A DNA stretch of 64,000 bases. It comes from Suillus spraguei (Eukaryota; Basidiomycota; Agaricomycetes; Boletales; Suillaceae). Of the stretch, positions 1-9,536 are shown in pieces (position 1 is the first letter of the stretch; each line of letters begins with the position of its first letter). The notes beneath the pieces were generated by a model. That model worked only from the letters and a program-made list of their open reading frames with translations. It was not told where the DNA came from and did no database searches. The stretch spans positions 34,060-98,059 of the forward strand of contig JABCPU010000255.1 of assembly GCA_016800925.1 (NCBI GenBank), read 5' to 3'. A program made the translations under genes and the position numbers.

Positions 1-2
1 TT

Positions 3-287
3 CATTGTATGGCTTGGTTTTTTACTTTCCCCACATACCTGGAACAGGTGTTGTGGCGCATCAGCGCCGCCGCCATAACTTGTACACCCTGGCTTGGTGT
101 CCTCACTTCATTCCTTATAGTTTCGAACCCACAATATGCGGTGGGCGTCTCACTCTATGCATTATATATTATATTTTACATCGTAACACGTGCCATCCTC
201 TTGATACTTATGTTCACCACTTTACGCAATCTTCCTCCTGACGCATACAAGGCGGTGTCGTGGACTAGTTTAGTGCCGCACTTATAA
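3..287 (+). CDS. C-terminal end of an orphan Agaricomycete multi-pass membrane protein (partial)
   Basis: The frame is open from the window edge to a stop after a PHL C-terminus. It carries the family's C-terminal signature: HCMAWFF, then a segment like EQVLWRISAAAITCTPW, two hydrophobic stretches, and a terminal LPPDAYKAVSWTSLVPHL-type motif. The same tail occurs at about 15310-15600 and, on the minus strand, near 63480-63220, so this is the 3' end of another family member whose 5' part lies outside the window. The family is large in mushroom-forming fungi and has no assigned function as far as I know. About 60 bp downstream begins an FHA-gene fragment, the same arrangement as in the other units of this array. 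It may be intact or a pseudogene; the rest is not visible. Confidence 0.7.
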   Translation, partial: HCMAWFFTFPTYLEQVLWRISAAAITCTPWLGVLTSFLIVSNPQYAVGVSLYALYIIFYIVTRAILLILMFTTLRNLPPDAYKAVSWTSLVPHL

Positions 288-347
288 TTCTTGATTACGG
301 TACTTGTGATACACTTCATACCCTTTTAACGATATTCAGATGCAGCA

Positions 348-960
348 TTGTTGACAATGGAGCTCAGTACTTGCATCAAACTTGCGTTGGCCAAGTATGA
401 ATCACGCGATCACATGACCTATATGGACATTGGAAAGTTTTGCCATTTGATTCCGAACTCGTTCGATGACATCGATGATCAAAGAACTCGACGTGGACGG
501 CAGCGAAATTGGGTCATTTGGCATGCTCAGGTTAATGAAATAGTTGGGCAAGTAGCAGCATTCCCGATCGATGAGGAGACGGTTACCTTTGGGTGTAGCT
601 CGATATGCAGCGTCTGTCTTTATTATCCAGAAATCAATGCTCTGCACGCAGAAATTGCGTTGCTGGAAAAATAGGTGCGTAGGCTGCTTGCCTATATACT
701 GACATCTTTAGAAATAAACCATTCGCGTCGGAGACTTTCAATCCCCGTCGTCTTTTGGCGAAGCACGCCTTGTTACCATCGACGACTGTAGATGGAGTGA
801 AGGCTAGATTTTGGAACGAGTTGGTGAAAAGGAGGATGTGGTGCGTGTATGACTTATTTTTCTGGGTGGGGAGGAGGATATGCGGATGATGGGAGTGTTC
901 AGTTGGCGTTTTGGATTGATTTGAATTTTTATGAACTGATGTGCATACAGGGTATATATA
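348..960 (+). pseudogene. FHA-domain gene 5' remnant (array unit 1)
   Basis: This matches the first exon and the start of exon 2 of the intact FHA gene at 24161. Recognisable pieces include VAAFPIDEE.VTFG and SVCLYYPEI.ALHAEI, corresponding to the FHA core, with an exon-end GT splice site conserved near 675. Downstream sequence around 745-800 still aligns with the beginning of intact exon 2 (GTCGTC..TGGCGA...ACCAT.GACG). The start region is rewritten, the GR of the FHA phosphopeptide loop has become GC, and the frame stops at 674. A short stretch near 948-960 resembles intron sequence of the intact gene near 25922. It is clearly a decayed copy and cannot encode the full protein. Confidence 0.75.
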
Positions 961-1384
961 CGTGGGCATACGGGGAACTTGTCATATCTGTATAGCCTCT
1001 TCCTTGTGCATCGTCCGCTTATCTTCGCTTATATTTCCTGTGCAATGCAATAAGCATGCTGGTGACTAGTCTCCCAGTGATGCATCTTCCGGACAGCCAC
1101 TACACCTGGCATTCTATATCGCCCATGAACCCTTGCGTTCATGACGTCAATTGTCTACCAGGACATGCAGATTGTTCGTGTCCCCTTTGATGGAGTCCCG
1201 GATCATCAATGAGACTTTCTTATTTCCTCCTTCCACTGCCACTACAAGCTGACATACCAAAGTACCAGGAGATGCCTTGTCAACAGTTTTATCTGACGAG
1301 GATCAAATATCATTCTCGGCCAGTTGCATTTTGGCGTGGCTTCAGTCCCACTAAATTTTAGCCTACAGAGTTTTGAAGATTATA

Positions 1385-1545
1385 CATACAGCATATGCTG
1401 AAGCAGCGCAGACCAAGACACCGCCGAGGAGCCGATTCTTCAACCAAGCACATGGCACAAATATCTGAATGCTATTTTACGTGCACGCGTTGTGATGGTG
1501 TTCCTACTCGAGTTCTACTGCGCCCACACTCAGACAGGAACACAC
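1385..1545 (+). pseudogene. FHA-gene exon 2 fragment (copy A)
   Basis: The sequence GCGCAGAC...TTCTTCAACCAAGCACATGG and GTGCACGCGTTGT..TGG match the intact FHA gene at about 25187-25300, in the same order and orientation. The intervening part of exon 2 (about 24480-25180) is missing, so this is an internally deleted, frame-broken relic. Equivalent fragments are at 4795-4867 plus 9537-9600, and at about 12865-12945. Confidence 0.7.
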
Positions 1546-2116
1546 TGCGGAAGTTGCCTTCCCCACGCTCCAAACACGCTGCATCCTTCACTCTATCTTG
1601 CATATGTGCCAACTTATTTCCGATGTGATCTGCATTATTGATAAGGGTGGCAAGGCTGCAGGACCAGTGTCAATTGTGCTGATCAGCCACTTTGATGTGC
1701 GAGGCAGTACTACACCCTACGCCACCTATGCATACGGATGTACCTGCAAAATTGGATTGATTCGGTCGTAATGGAGAGGGTGTCGTGGATGAGTCTGGGT
1801 GATGGTGAGCGGCTCGATAAGTCATCATTATAAGTCACATACATCGCAGTGGCAAGTCCTGACAGGCTTGAGCTTCAAAGCTTCCATTCTCCCCTCTGGT
1901 CGCCTCAACCCACATGTCACTATCTCTGACCAAACGGCGACCATCGGTTGTTACCCGCGTCCTTGACATTGCAACTTTGTAAGTCACTGAACTAACAACC
2001 CAGTTTGACAGTAACTGGCCGAAGAGAAGGTAAATAAAATCCTGCCGTTACACACATACCAGGACATGGTGCTTATCTATTATTAGAATGGAGGCTCGTA
2101 TGTAGATGTACCACGT

Positions 2117-2440
2117 TTAGTTAGGACCTTTCTTGACTCGGAGGTGCCAGCCGAAGCCTTCCAAACTGTAACGATCGACTTGGAAGTATCGATGAGCGTA
2201 CATTGCATTGACACGGTACAGTTCATAGCATAGAATGTGAGTTTCTGTTGGACCGCAGTTTGGGAAAGCCTGATTGAGATAAATTAAAGTACCGAAGCTC
2301 AGGCTATGCACGATCATTTCATGCTGCAACTTGAACATCAGGCAAGCCACCGCATTGTACATCGTACCGCCTTGAGTTAATGCCCTCCTATAAGATACAC
2401 ATAGTGAATAGGATGCATACGACACACCCCAAAGTAACAT
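2117..2440 (-). other. Open reading frame of unknown status, duplicated at 10189-10542
   Basis: A 107-codon minus-strand frame lies just upstream of, and divergent from, the membrane gene at 2444. The duplicate at 10189-10542 encodes the same C-terminal 95 or so residues, including GTLIYLNQAFPN and YRVNAMYAHRYFQV. I recognise no domain. Because the two segments are recent near-identical duplicates, the open frame in both is weak evidence for coding. The older third copy (about 13714-13974) does not keep the frame. It could equally be 5' flanking DNA of the membrane gene. Confidence 0.2.
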
Positions 2441-2443
2441 CCA

Positions 2444-2680
2444 ATGCGCTTACTACTACTCTCCATCATTCTTTATTACTTTGCTGGGGTCATCAAGGCT
2501 GCAAACACAACTACTACTACTGGCAACAATTTTAAGGCTCCGTCACTCACCACCAGAACATCATGGTTCATCATCTCCAGCTCCGTTCTCACTTTATTTG
2601 CGTGCATCTACACTACAATTCACCCTAATATTCCGAGTCCCAAGGACAGTACCCTTCTTATCCTACGGCGGGCAGGACAG
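2444..2680 (+). pseudogene. Orphan membrane-family gene, N-terminal part only (copy A)
   Basis: It starts with a hydrophobic, signal-like segment (MRLLLLSIILYYFAGVIKAA) and continues through the family motif TRTSWFIISSSVLTLFACIY.TIHPNIPSPK. At about 2680, in the middle of the LRRRLGI motif, it switches to unrelated sequence and stops at 2737. The equivalent copies at 10517 and 13902 continue. It is a truncated duplicate lacking the central and C-terminal membrane segments. Confidence 0.75.
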
Positions 2681-2739
2681 AGCGAAGCTCAGGGTGGGAT
2701 GCTAGCCGCTGGAGTTGCTGGGTGGGCGGGACACTGAAT

Positions 2740-3660
2740 GATATAAAACAATAATCAGATTGTAATTTGACTAGTACCTACATATTAGACATGGATGTGC
2801 CAAAAAATCGCTGAATAAAATTAGATTTCAAGTTATAGGCTAGTAAATGAGAGGTTGGGGCAAAAGAATGTGAAATAAAGCGTGAACGAGTTCGAGTTCG
2901 TTGTCGAGGAGATGAAGTGGGAGCGTGTGAAGAAGAATGCGAGATCAGGCTGGACACTTGATGCCAGGTACTTCGGCAGGCTAATCCGGCACCAAGATCT
3001 AGTTCTGATCTAGGGTAGCCTCATCGAGTGGGTCTATCAATGCCGCCGGAAGGATTTAGCCAGCAGATATATTGAATGGGCTAGGAAGGAGCGGACGTAA
3101 CGATGAAACCGGGAATGTGCAACCATTTGCAGTATTCGATCCCCAGTTTGATGGTCCTAAGAAGCTACACATAAAGGATATATCCTGATACATCAAGATG
3201 GACGGTGGATAACAATAGATGTGAATGTATCACAGTTTATGGCTTACAGTACTGTTTAGATGTATCATAATGACACTATGGCCTGTCTCATGCGAGGATT
3301 CGCGTGAAACGACCAGCAATATTTGTTGAACAATATTTTGCCGGTGCAACTTCAATTGGCCCTACTACTCTAGTGGGCAATCAGAATCGATTACTATGTC
3401 AAGGAACCCGAGGATGAATCAAACGATGTGTCATTGTCATCGCATAAATACGTGGCAAGAATTATGATCACGAAATCTGTAATGAATGCATCATGCTAAG
3501 TTTGAACTTAGGGATTAATATTTTGACGAGCAGCAGCTATAAATTGCCTGAGCACAGAACTGACAGACAACGGAACAAAAAACACACTCGCGCTTTAACT
3601 CAATTGCAGTAGACATATAAATTCGCGCTTTTTCATGGTAAGAGTCCAGTCACCAACGTA
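2740..3660. other. Non-coding block between duplicated units
   Basis: No recognisable gene or RNA. This is the left part of the unique block (about 2680-3977) separating duplication copies A and B. Its right end carries a TATA-like CTATAAATTG near 3537 and a GTAAGAG...TTTAG intron-like stretch (about 3637-3688), probably the promoter and 5' intron of the small secreted protein gene that follows. Confidence 0.5.
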
Positions 3661-3688
3661 GATCCAACTCATGACACTGATGGTTTAG

Positions 3689-3913
3689 ATGAACTATGAC
3701 CTCTTGTCAACCATCCTCCTGACATTTATAGTTGTCAGTCCGCTTGGTGCGCGAGCTGCGCTCGGCTCAGAGACCCAGGACTGGCCATGCGTTTGGATAC
3801 CGTGCGATCAACTTTGCCAAGGTGTTGTTGAATTACAGAGCAGACTATGCTACCGACCAGACGGTACCGGGGCAATACAGTCCTGTTGTGCGTGTAAGCC
3901 AGGGCAATGTTGA
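3689..3913 (+). CDS. Small secreted cysteine-rich protein (candidate)
   Basis: A 74-residue frame. Residues 1-23 form a clear signal peptide (a hydrophobic LLSTILLTFIVV core and an ARA-type cleavage site). The mature part is only about 50 residues and has eight cysteines, at positions 34, 39, 43, 54, 66, 67, 69 and 74, consistent with four disulfides. A TATA-like element lies about 150 bp upstream. A GT..AG intron ending exactly at the ATG suggests either a 5'UTR intron or an extra upstream Met. It sits alone in the unique 1.3-kb block between two duplicated segments. I recognise no family; it has the profile of fungal small secreted proteins (effector-like, hydrophobin-unlike because of spacing). 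Function unknown. Confidence 0.55.
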   Translation: MNYDLLSTILLTFIVVSPLGARAALGSETQDWPCVWIPCDQLCQGVVELQSRLCYRPDGTGAIQSCCACKPGQC

Positions 3914-4108
3914 TGCAAACAGCGGCATCTGACGTCACATGGATACATACCTTCTCCATTTCCCTATATCATCTTACTACCTTGTGCATCGTCCGCCTAT
4001 CTTCGCTTATATTTCCTGTGCAATGCAATAAGCATGCTGGTGACTGGTCTTCCAGTGATGCATCTTCCGAATAGCCACTACACCTGGCGTTCTATTTCGC
4101 CCACGAAG

Positions 4109-4526
4109 TCATCAGTAAATCATGAGTTTACTTATTCCTTACATATTTCAAACTTTTGCCACTTATTTCGAATGGACTTACTTTTTTTCTGAAATTTGAC
4201 AACTGCTTTAAAATTGAGTATTCCAATATATTTGTTGGGCCTGAGAGACAAGTTTCATTGCATAAGACCAACATTTAGTGACTAGGATGAAGCTCGAGTG
4301 ACACATTAATGCTGATAATTTTCTTTCTTGAATATTCTCTGGAGGTACTATCTTGCAATTTAAGAGTCCAATAATTTCATAGCACACATTTATAATGATG
4401 GCTAACAGATCCTGATAGTTCAGTTGGGACCAGGTGGTAATTCAAGAAAAATAAGTAGATTCATTTGAAATAAGTGGGAAAGTTTGAAATATGTAAGGAA
4501 TAAGTAAACTCATGATTTACTGATGA
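4109..4526. mobile_element. MITE-like element with long terminal inverted repeats
   Basis: Both ends carry the same sequence in opposite orientation, starting TCATCAGTAAATCATGAG and continuing for about 85 bp with a few mismatches (left about 4109-4195, right about 4440-4526). The 418-bp element has no coding capacity. Alignment with duplication copy A shows it as an insertion between CGCCCA.GAA and CCCTT. I cannot fix a target-site duplication, because the flanking bases (TCA/TGA) are shared with the inverted repeats, so the superfamily is not assigned. Confidence 0.75.
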
Positions 4527-4794
4527 GCCCTTATGTTCATGACGTCAATTGTCTACCAGGAAATGCAGATTGTTCGTGTCCCCTTTGATGGAGTCCTGGA
4601 TTATCAATGAGACTTTCTTATTCCCTCCTTCCACTGCCACTGCAAGCTGACATACCAAAGTCGCAGGAGACGCCTTCTCAACAGTTTTATTTGATGAGGA
4701 TCAAATATCATTCTCGGCCAGTGCATTTTATCATGGCCTCAAAACCCACTTGATTTTAGCCTACAGAGTTTTGAAGACTATACATACAGCATAT

Positions 4795-4867
4795 GCTGAG
4801 GCAGCGCAGACCCAGACACCACCGAGGAGCCGATTCTTCAACCAAGCTCATAGCATGAATATCTCAA
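4795..4867 (+). pseudogene. FHA exon-2 fragment, 5' half, cut by the Copia insertion
   Basis: Same fragment as at 1385, matching the intact FHA gene near 25187-25237. It is interrupted after CTCAA by the 5' LTR and resumes with CTCAATGCTAG at 9537, where the alignment to the FHA gene continues. It marks the pre-insertion target precisely. Confidence 0.7.
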
Positions 4868-5275
4868 TGTTGGAATCTGAACAATCCGAGAGGAAAGAGA
4901 CCAAAGGATCTGAGATAGGTATGAGTGAGAAGAGATAAGAAGAGTGGTCTGAGTGCAAGGCCAGAATGGCCAATAGCGTGTGCCAGCGTGACGACGTCAT
5001 TATGCTGTGCAATATGCTGTTTGATTAGTTTTATTATCGTTGCTATTCCACTCACCTTATAGTAGGTGCTCAAGCACAAAAACATCTCAGTTCTTTTCAA
5101 GAGACTGAGATGTAAGTACGTAGTCACCAGTCGCCGTTTTTGCCCTGACTAATGAGCGTTTTAGTTACCTGTTATCTAGGTACTTTAACTGTCAATATGA
5201 GTTCTTTTCAAGAGACTGAGATTTACCTGTTATCTAGTGCATCTGCTCCCCACCTTATCATCTCATAATCCCAGA
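4868..5275 (+). repeat. 5' LTR of the Copia element
   Basis: It begins TGTTGGAATC and ends CCCAGA directly before the primer binding site. It contains a duplicated internal motif (TTCTTTTCAAGAGACTGAGA at about 5093 and 5203) followed by ACCTGTTATCTAG repeats. The 3' terminus is GA rather than the usual CA; the CTCAA duplication supports this boundary. Confidence 0.9.
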
Positions 5276-5289
5276 GGTTATGAGCCCTG
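5276..5289 (+). promoter_or_regulatory. Primer binding site (initiator tRNA-Met anticodon arm)
   Basis: GGTTATGAGCCCTG immediately follows the LTR. It is the reverse complement of CAGGGCTCATAACC, the anticodon stem-loop of fungal initiator tRNA-Met. This fits half-tRNA priming as known for Drosophila copia and yeast Ty5, rather than priming from the tRNA 3' end. Confidence 0.7.
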
Positions 5290-6305
5290 ACTTGACCATG
5301 GATACTACGCTCCCCGGCACTATGTCTTCCCTGTTTAATGTCCTGAAGTTAGCTGAAGATGGTTCAAATTGGATCACTTACAAGCAGAGGACGCTGATGG
5401 CTATAAGTGCCCAAGGTTTGATGCAATATGCCACTGGAAGAGCTAAGAAGCCTGTCATGTACAAACTCGATGATAAGATGAAAGTCTTCAAGAAGGAAGA
5501 TGGGAGCCAGGCCAGTGCTATGGAGATTGAGGAACTCGAAAACAAAATCGAGGAGTATCAACAAAAGAACTCACTTGTCATGCAGCAGATATTCAGCACA
5601 ATCTCTGATCAGCTTTTACTGCATGTCCAAAGCCTGGAAGGCGCCCATGAGATCTGGGCAGAGATCTGCCAGATCCATGAAGGCAAAACGCAAATGGTCC
5701 AGATAGACTTGTGCCATCGTATGCATGAGACAAGATGCGAGGAGGGAGGTGATGTAAAGGCCCACTTTGCCGAGTTGTTGAGGCTCCACGAGTGTCTTGC
5801 AGGCATGGGTGTTAATATAGAGGACGTGCACTTTCACGCGATGGTGCTAGGGTCCCTGCCAGAGTCATACAGGCCCCTGCTATCATCCATCACTGCTACT
5901 GCCAAAATAATGAATACGCTACTTACCATGCACACCTTTGTAATGTCAGACTTAGCCAGTGTGGCAAGGGACTTAAATGTACCAGTGGAGAGGCGAGGTG
6001 CCATTGTAGACTCGGGAGCGACATTTCATTTCTGCCCAGATCGAGCCAAGTTCACGAACTTTGTGAAAATAGCACCCCAAGATGTGCATACAGCAGACGG
6101 TTCCACCCTCAGTGCCATAGGACGAGGCGACATGGAGATTGAGCTACCTTTGGGTCAGAAAAAGACCAGTGTCACATTGAAAAACACATTATATGCACCT
6201 AAGATGGCTTTTACCCTCATATCCACTAATAGAATCACCTCTGCTGGCCTCGCTGTCCTGTTCGAAGGCTGCATGTGCAAGATACTCTTGCACGGACCCA
6301 AATGA
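5280..6305 (+). pseudogene. Copia gag-protease segment
   Basis: One continuous frame of 341 codons; the likely true start is the ATG at 5298. The first part has the UBN2-type gag pattern (GSNWITYKQRTLMAI, then IWAEICQIHEGKT). It runs directly into a protease with the catalytic triplet DSGA (near 6010-6020) and the HFCPDR.KF context. No CCHC zinc knuckle lies between gag and protease, where this lineage normally has one, so an internal deletion is likely. The frame ends at a TGA (6303-6305) after which homologous sequence continues in frame, consistent with a CGA to TGA change. Confidence 0.85.
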
Positions 6306-7435
6306 CAAGTCATTGCCGAAATCCCCCAAGTCAAAGGCCTATATAGTCTCATTGCCACACGTCAGACGCATCACGTGCACATAGCGAAGTCCAAGCTCAC
6401 CATCAATGAATTGCACAAAGTCTTGGGCCATGTGTCCCAACTGGCGGCCATGGATGCTGTGAGAAAAGGACTGGTCACAGGCATTGAACTTGATGCTGAC
6501 TCGAAAGAATTTTGCGATGCCTGTGTAAAGGCAAAGTCAGCAAAAAGGCCTTTTCCCACAGAGACAGACAGCAGAGTGCTTACCTATGGGGAACTAGTCC
6601 ATACAGACTCTGGGGTCCAGTGCAGACCATGAGCCTCGGCAGATGTCTCTACTACATCAGCTTTATGGATGACTACAGTCGCCAAACGAGGCTTCAGTTC
6701 TTGAGACTCAAGAGCAAAGCACTTACTGCCTTTAAGGCCTATGAGGCCTGGCTTGCTCGTCAATCGCCGGGAGTACACCTACAGAGGGTCCGATCTGATC
6801 GCGGGGAGAGTACCTGAGTACAGAGTTTGACACCTACCTATCTCAGCATAATATAGAGCATCAGTTGACTGTACATGACTCACCTCAGCAGAATGGCATA
6901 GCCAAGCACCTAAATCAGACTCTGGTAGAGCATGGAAGGGCAATGCTTATTGCCAAGGACCTCCAAAGTTCCTCTGGGCAGAGGCCGTCAGTTATGCTAC
7001 CTGGTTGAAGAATCGCCTACCATCTAGAGCGACACCAGGCACCACGCCCTATGAACTTGTCCGAAAGGCAAAGCCCAGCCTTGCACAGGCGCACGGATTT
7101 GGATGTGCCACCTATGTCCACCTCTTGGACACCAGGAAACTCGAGCCATGAGCAGAGGAAGGGGTTTCGTGGGGGTGGATGCAGAGAGCAAGGGTTACCG
7201 TATCTACTGGCTGGAGAAATGGAGGGTGTCAGTGGAACGGAACATGACCTTTGCCTCTACCGAGGTGACTGTTGCCCAAGATGTACTGAATGAGGGGGAG
7301 TCCAACACCACCCCAACAGTAACAGCAACAATAACAACAACAACGATGTTGCAGTTACTGAAGCTGGCAATGTACCTACCATTCAGCACATCCCAGTGCC
7401 ACCATCCTCCATCCCTACTCCAGAGCCGAGAGTAA
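6306..7435 (+). pseudogene. Copia integrase segment
   Basis: Reading on from the premature stop gives a gag_pre-integrase/HHCC region (LHKVLGHVS, then CDACVKAKS) followed by an integrase core: HTDS near 6605, FMDDYSR near 6660, a mid-core RSDRGE near 6790, and the QQNGIAKHLNQTL region near 6890. Frame changes and stops occur at about 6632, 6817 and 7150. The C-terminal end has the GYRIYW motif of Copia integrases. Not functional. Confidence 0.85.
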
Positions 7436-9110
7436 TGCGCAGTAGGCCAGCCCCAGGTTACTATACCAGACTTCAGAGTGGCCAGACAGCGACAGTTGCC
7501 ATAGAGTCCCTGCTAGAGGCATCAGAATTGGACCTCCTGGATGAGGTAACCCACCTAGAATGTGCCCTGGCTGCTGCCGAGCCAGAGCCCACCTTGCAGC
7601 AGGCATTGAATGGCCCAGATGGGGTTAAATGGAAGGAGGCAGTTGACTACGAGATCAGTCAGTTAGAGAAACTCGGCACATGGGAGGTAACAGACTTACC
7701 CCGAGGAGCTAACATCATCCCCTGCCATTTTGTCCTGGTGACGAAGGAGGCCCAGATGGCGAGAAACTTAAGCTCTGTGCCCGCCTAGTTGCAAATGGTC
7801 AGAGGCAGCAATACAGCGTCAACTACTTTGACACCTTCACCCCAACCGCAAATATGAGCACCATCAGGACGGTCCTGATGATGGCAGCCCAGAAGGACTG
7901 GGAAATCCACCAGGTCGACATCAAAAGTGCTTACCTCTATGCTACCATCCAGGAAGAGATCTATATGAGGCGCCGCCCAGATATCTGAAGGATAGTCAGC
8001 AAGGAAAGGTATTGAAGTTAAAATGGAGCTTACCTGGCCTGAAACAGGCCAGTTCTGAGTGGGCGGAAGAGCTGGCGGAGTTTTTGAAAAGCTCAAGTTT
8101 ACCCACTCGAAGGTAGACCAGGCATCTACTTCAAGCGAGGGCCCAATGAGCATGTCGTCATCACTGTGTCTGTAGATGACATGGCCATCACCGCCAACCA
8201 TATCTCCCACATCCACCACTTTAAGGCACAACTCCTCACTTCTTCAAATATCGGACCTAGGGGAGTTAAACTGGCTGTTAGGACTGAAGGTAACGCGACC
8301 GAACTGCACGCACCTTAACCCTATCACAGAAAGCATACGTCGATACCATAGTGAGAGGTTTTACCTCACCAAAGCAAAGAGTGCCCAAACCCCCATGGAA
8401 CCAGGCACCATGTTATCTGTGGATCAGTGCCCTAGCACCTCGCAGAAACACAGGCCATGAGTGACTACCTTATCAGCGAGCTATCGGGTCGCTAATGTAT
8501 GCTGCCACAAGCACATGGCCTGATATAGCCTTTGCTGTGGCCACCCTTTCACAGTTTATGTGGAACCCAGGAAGAATTCACTGGGAAGCAGCCAAACGCA
8601 CGCTCCAATACCTAAAAGGGTCAGCAGAGATTGAGCTCACCCTCAGCATGAGGATGAGGGTATAGAGGCCTTTGTGGATGCAGACTGGGCGTCCCAGCCC
8701 CACCGCACTCGATGCCTGGCTATATTTTCTACTGAATGGAGGACCAGTAGCCTGGAGTGCGAGGAAGCACCATTAATTGCTTTATCCATGGCAGAGGCTG
8801 AGTACATTGCACTTACCAGTGTAGCTTGGGAGGTACTGTACCTCCAGCTTCTCATTGGCAAACTCTACAATGCGCCATCCCTTCCTACCCCCATATACTG
8901 CGATAACTAGGCGCTATTGCATTAGCGAGTACTGGGAAGTTCCAATCATGCACCAAACACATCGACCTCCAGTACCACTTCGTTCGTTCCCACGTCAGGA
9001 ACGGAACGTTCAATCTCCTCTATTGTCCCATGGACAAGAATGTGGCCGATGCCATCACCAAGGCTTTACCCCACCTGCCCTTCAAAAGTTGAGGACACAG
9101 ATGAGCCTGG
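7436..9110 (+). pseudogene. Copia reverse transcriptase and RNase H segment
   Basis: The RVT_2 start is visible (ALNGPDGVKWKEAVDYEI near 7605), followed by the DIKSAYLYA region near 7920 and the catalytic box near 8170, which reads SVDD instead of YVDD. The GSLMYAA..WPDIAFAV region and the RNase H DADWAS and LSMAEAEYIAL motifs follow (8500-8830). Several stops (for example about 7786, 7986 and 8910) and shifts break it. The substituted tyrosine and the stops rule out activity. Confidence 0.85.
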
Positions 9111-9118
9111 CTTGCACT

Positions 9119-9128
9119 TGAGGGGGAG
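9119..9128 (+). promoter_or_regulatory. Polypurine tract
   Basis: A purine run (GAGGGGGAG) directly before the 3' LTR start TGTTGG, at the expected place for plus-strand priming. Confidence 0.6.
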
Positions 9129-9536
9129 TGTTGGAATCTGAACGATCCGAGAGGAAAGAGACCAAACGATCCAAGATAGGTATGAGTGAGAAGAGATAAG
9201 AAGAGTGGTCCGAGCGCAAGGCCAGAATGGCCAATAGCGTGTGCCAGGTGACGATGTCATTATGCTGTGCAATATGCCATTTGATTAGTTTTATTATCGT
9301 TGCTATTCCACTCACCTTATAGTAGGTGCTCAAGCACAAAAACATCTCAGTTCTTTTCAAGAGACTGAGATGTAAGTACCTAGTCACCAGTCGCTGTTTT
9401 TTGCCCTGGCTAACGAGCGTTTTAGTTACCTGTTATCTAGGTACTTTAACCGTCAATATGAGTTCTTTTCAAGAGACTGAGATTTACCTGTTATCTAGTG
9501 CGTCTGCTCCCCACCTTATCGTCTCATAATCCCAGA
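9129..9536 (+). repeat. 3' LTR of the Copia element
   Basis: The same 408-bp sequence as 4868-5275. By hand count 14 transitions, 2 transversions and 2 single-base indels separate the two LTRs. Confidence 0.9.

Larger units (their letters stand above)
985..2680. repeat. Segmental duplication copy A
   Basis: This segment is near-identical to the pieces 3978-4108, 4527-4867 and 9537-10735 once the two insertions in the latter copy are removed. Long stretches (for example 1540-1640 against 9590-9690, and 1860-2400 against 9905-10460) differ by only occasional bases. It contains an FHA exon-2 fragment and the N-terminal part of an orphan membrane gene. Copy A breaks off at about 2680 inside the membrane gene; copy B continues past that point. 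A third, older version of the same arrangement spans about 12250-15600. Confidence 0.85.
4868..9536 (+). mobile_element. Degenerate Ty1/Copia LTR retrotransposon
   Basis: Two 408-bp LTRs (4868-5275, 9129-9536) flank about 3.85 kb of internal sequence in the Pseudoviridae order: gag (UBN2-like), aspartic protease, gag_pre-integrase and HHCC finger, integrase core, reverse transcriptase, RNase H. A 5-bp target duplication CTCAA is present (4863-4867 and 9537-9541). The coding region is broken by several stops and shifts, so it is not autonomous. By hand count the LTRs differ at 16 substitutions and 2 indels (about 96% identical), meaning a moderately old insertion. Confidence 0.95.
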
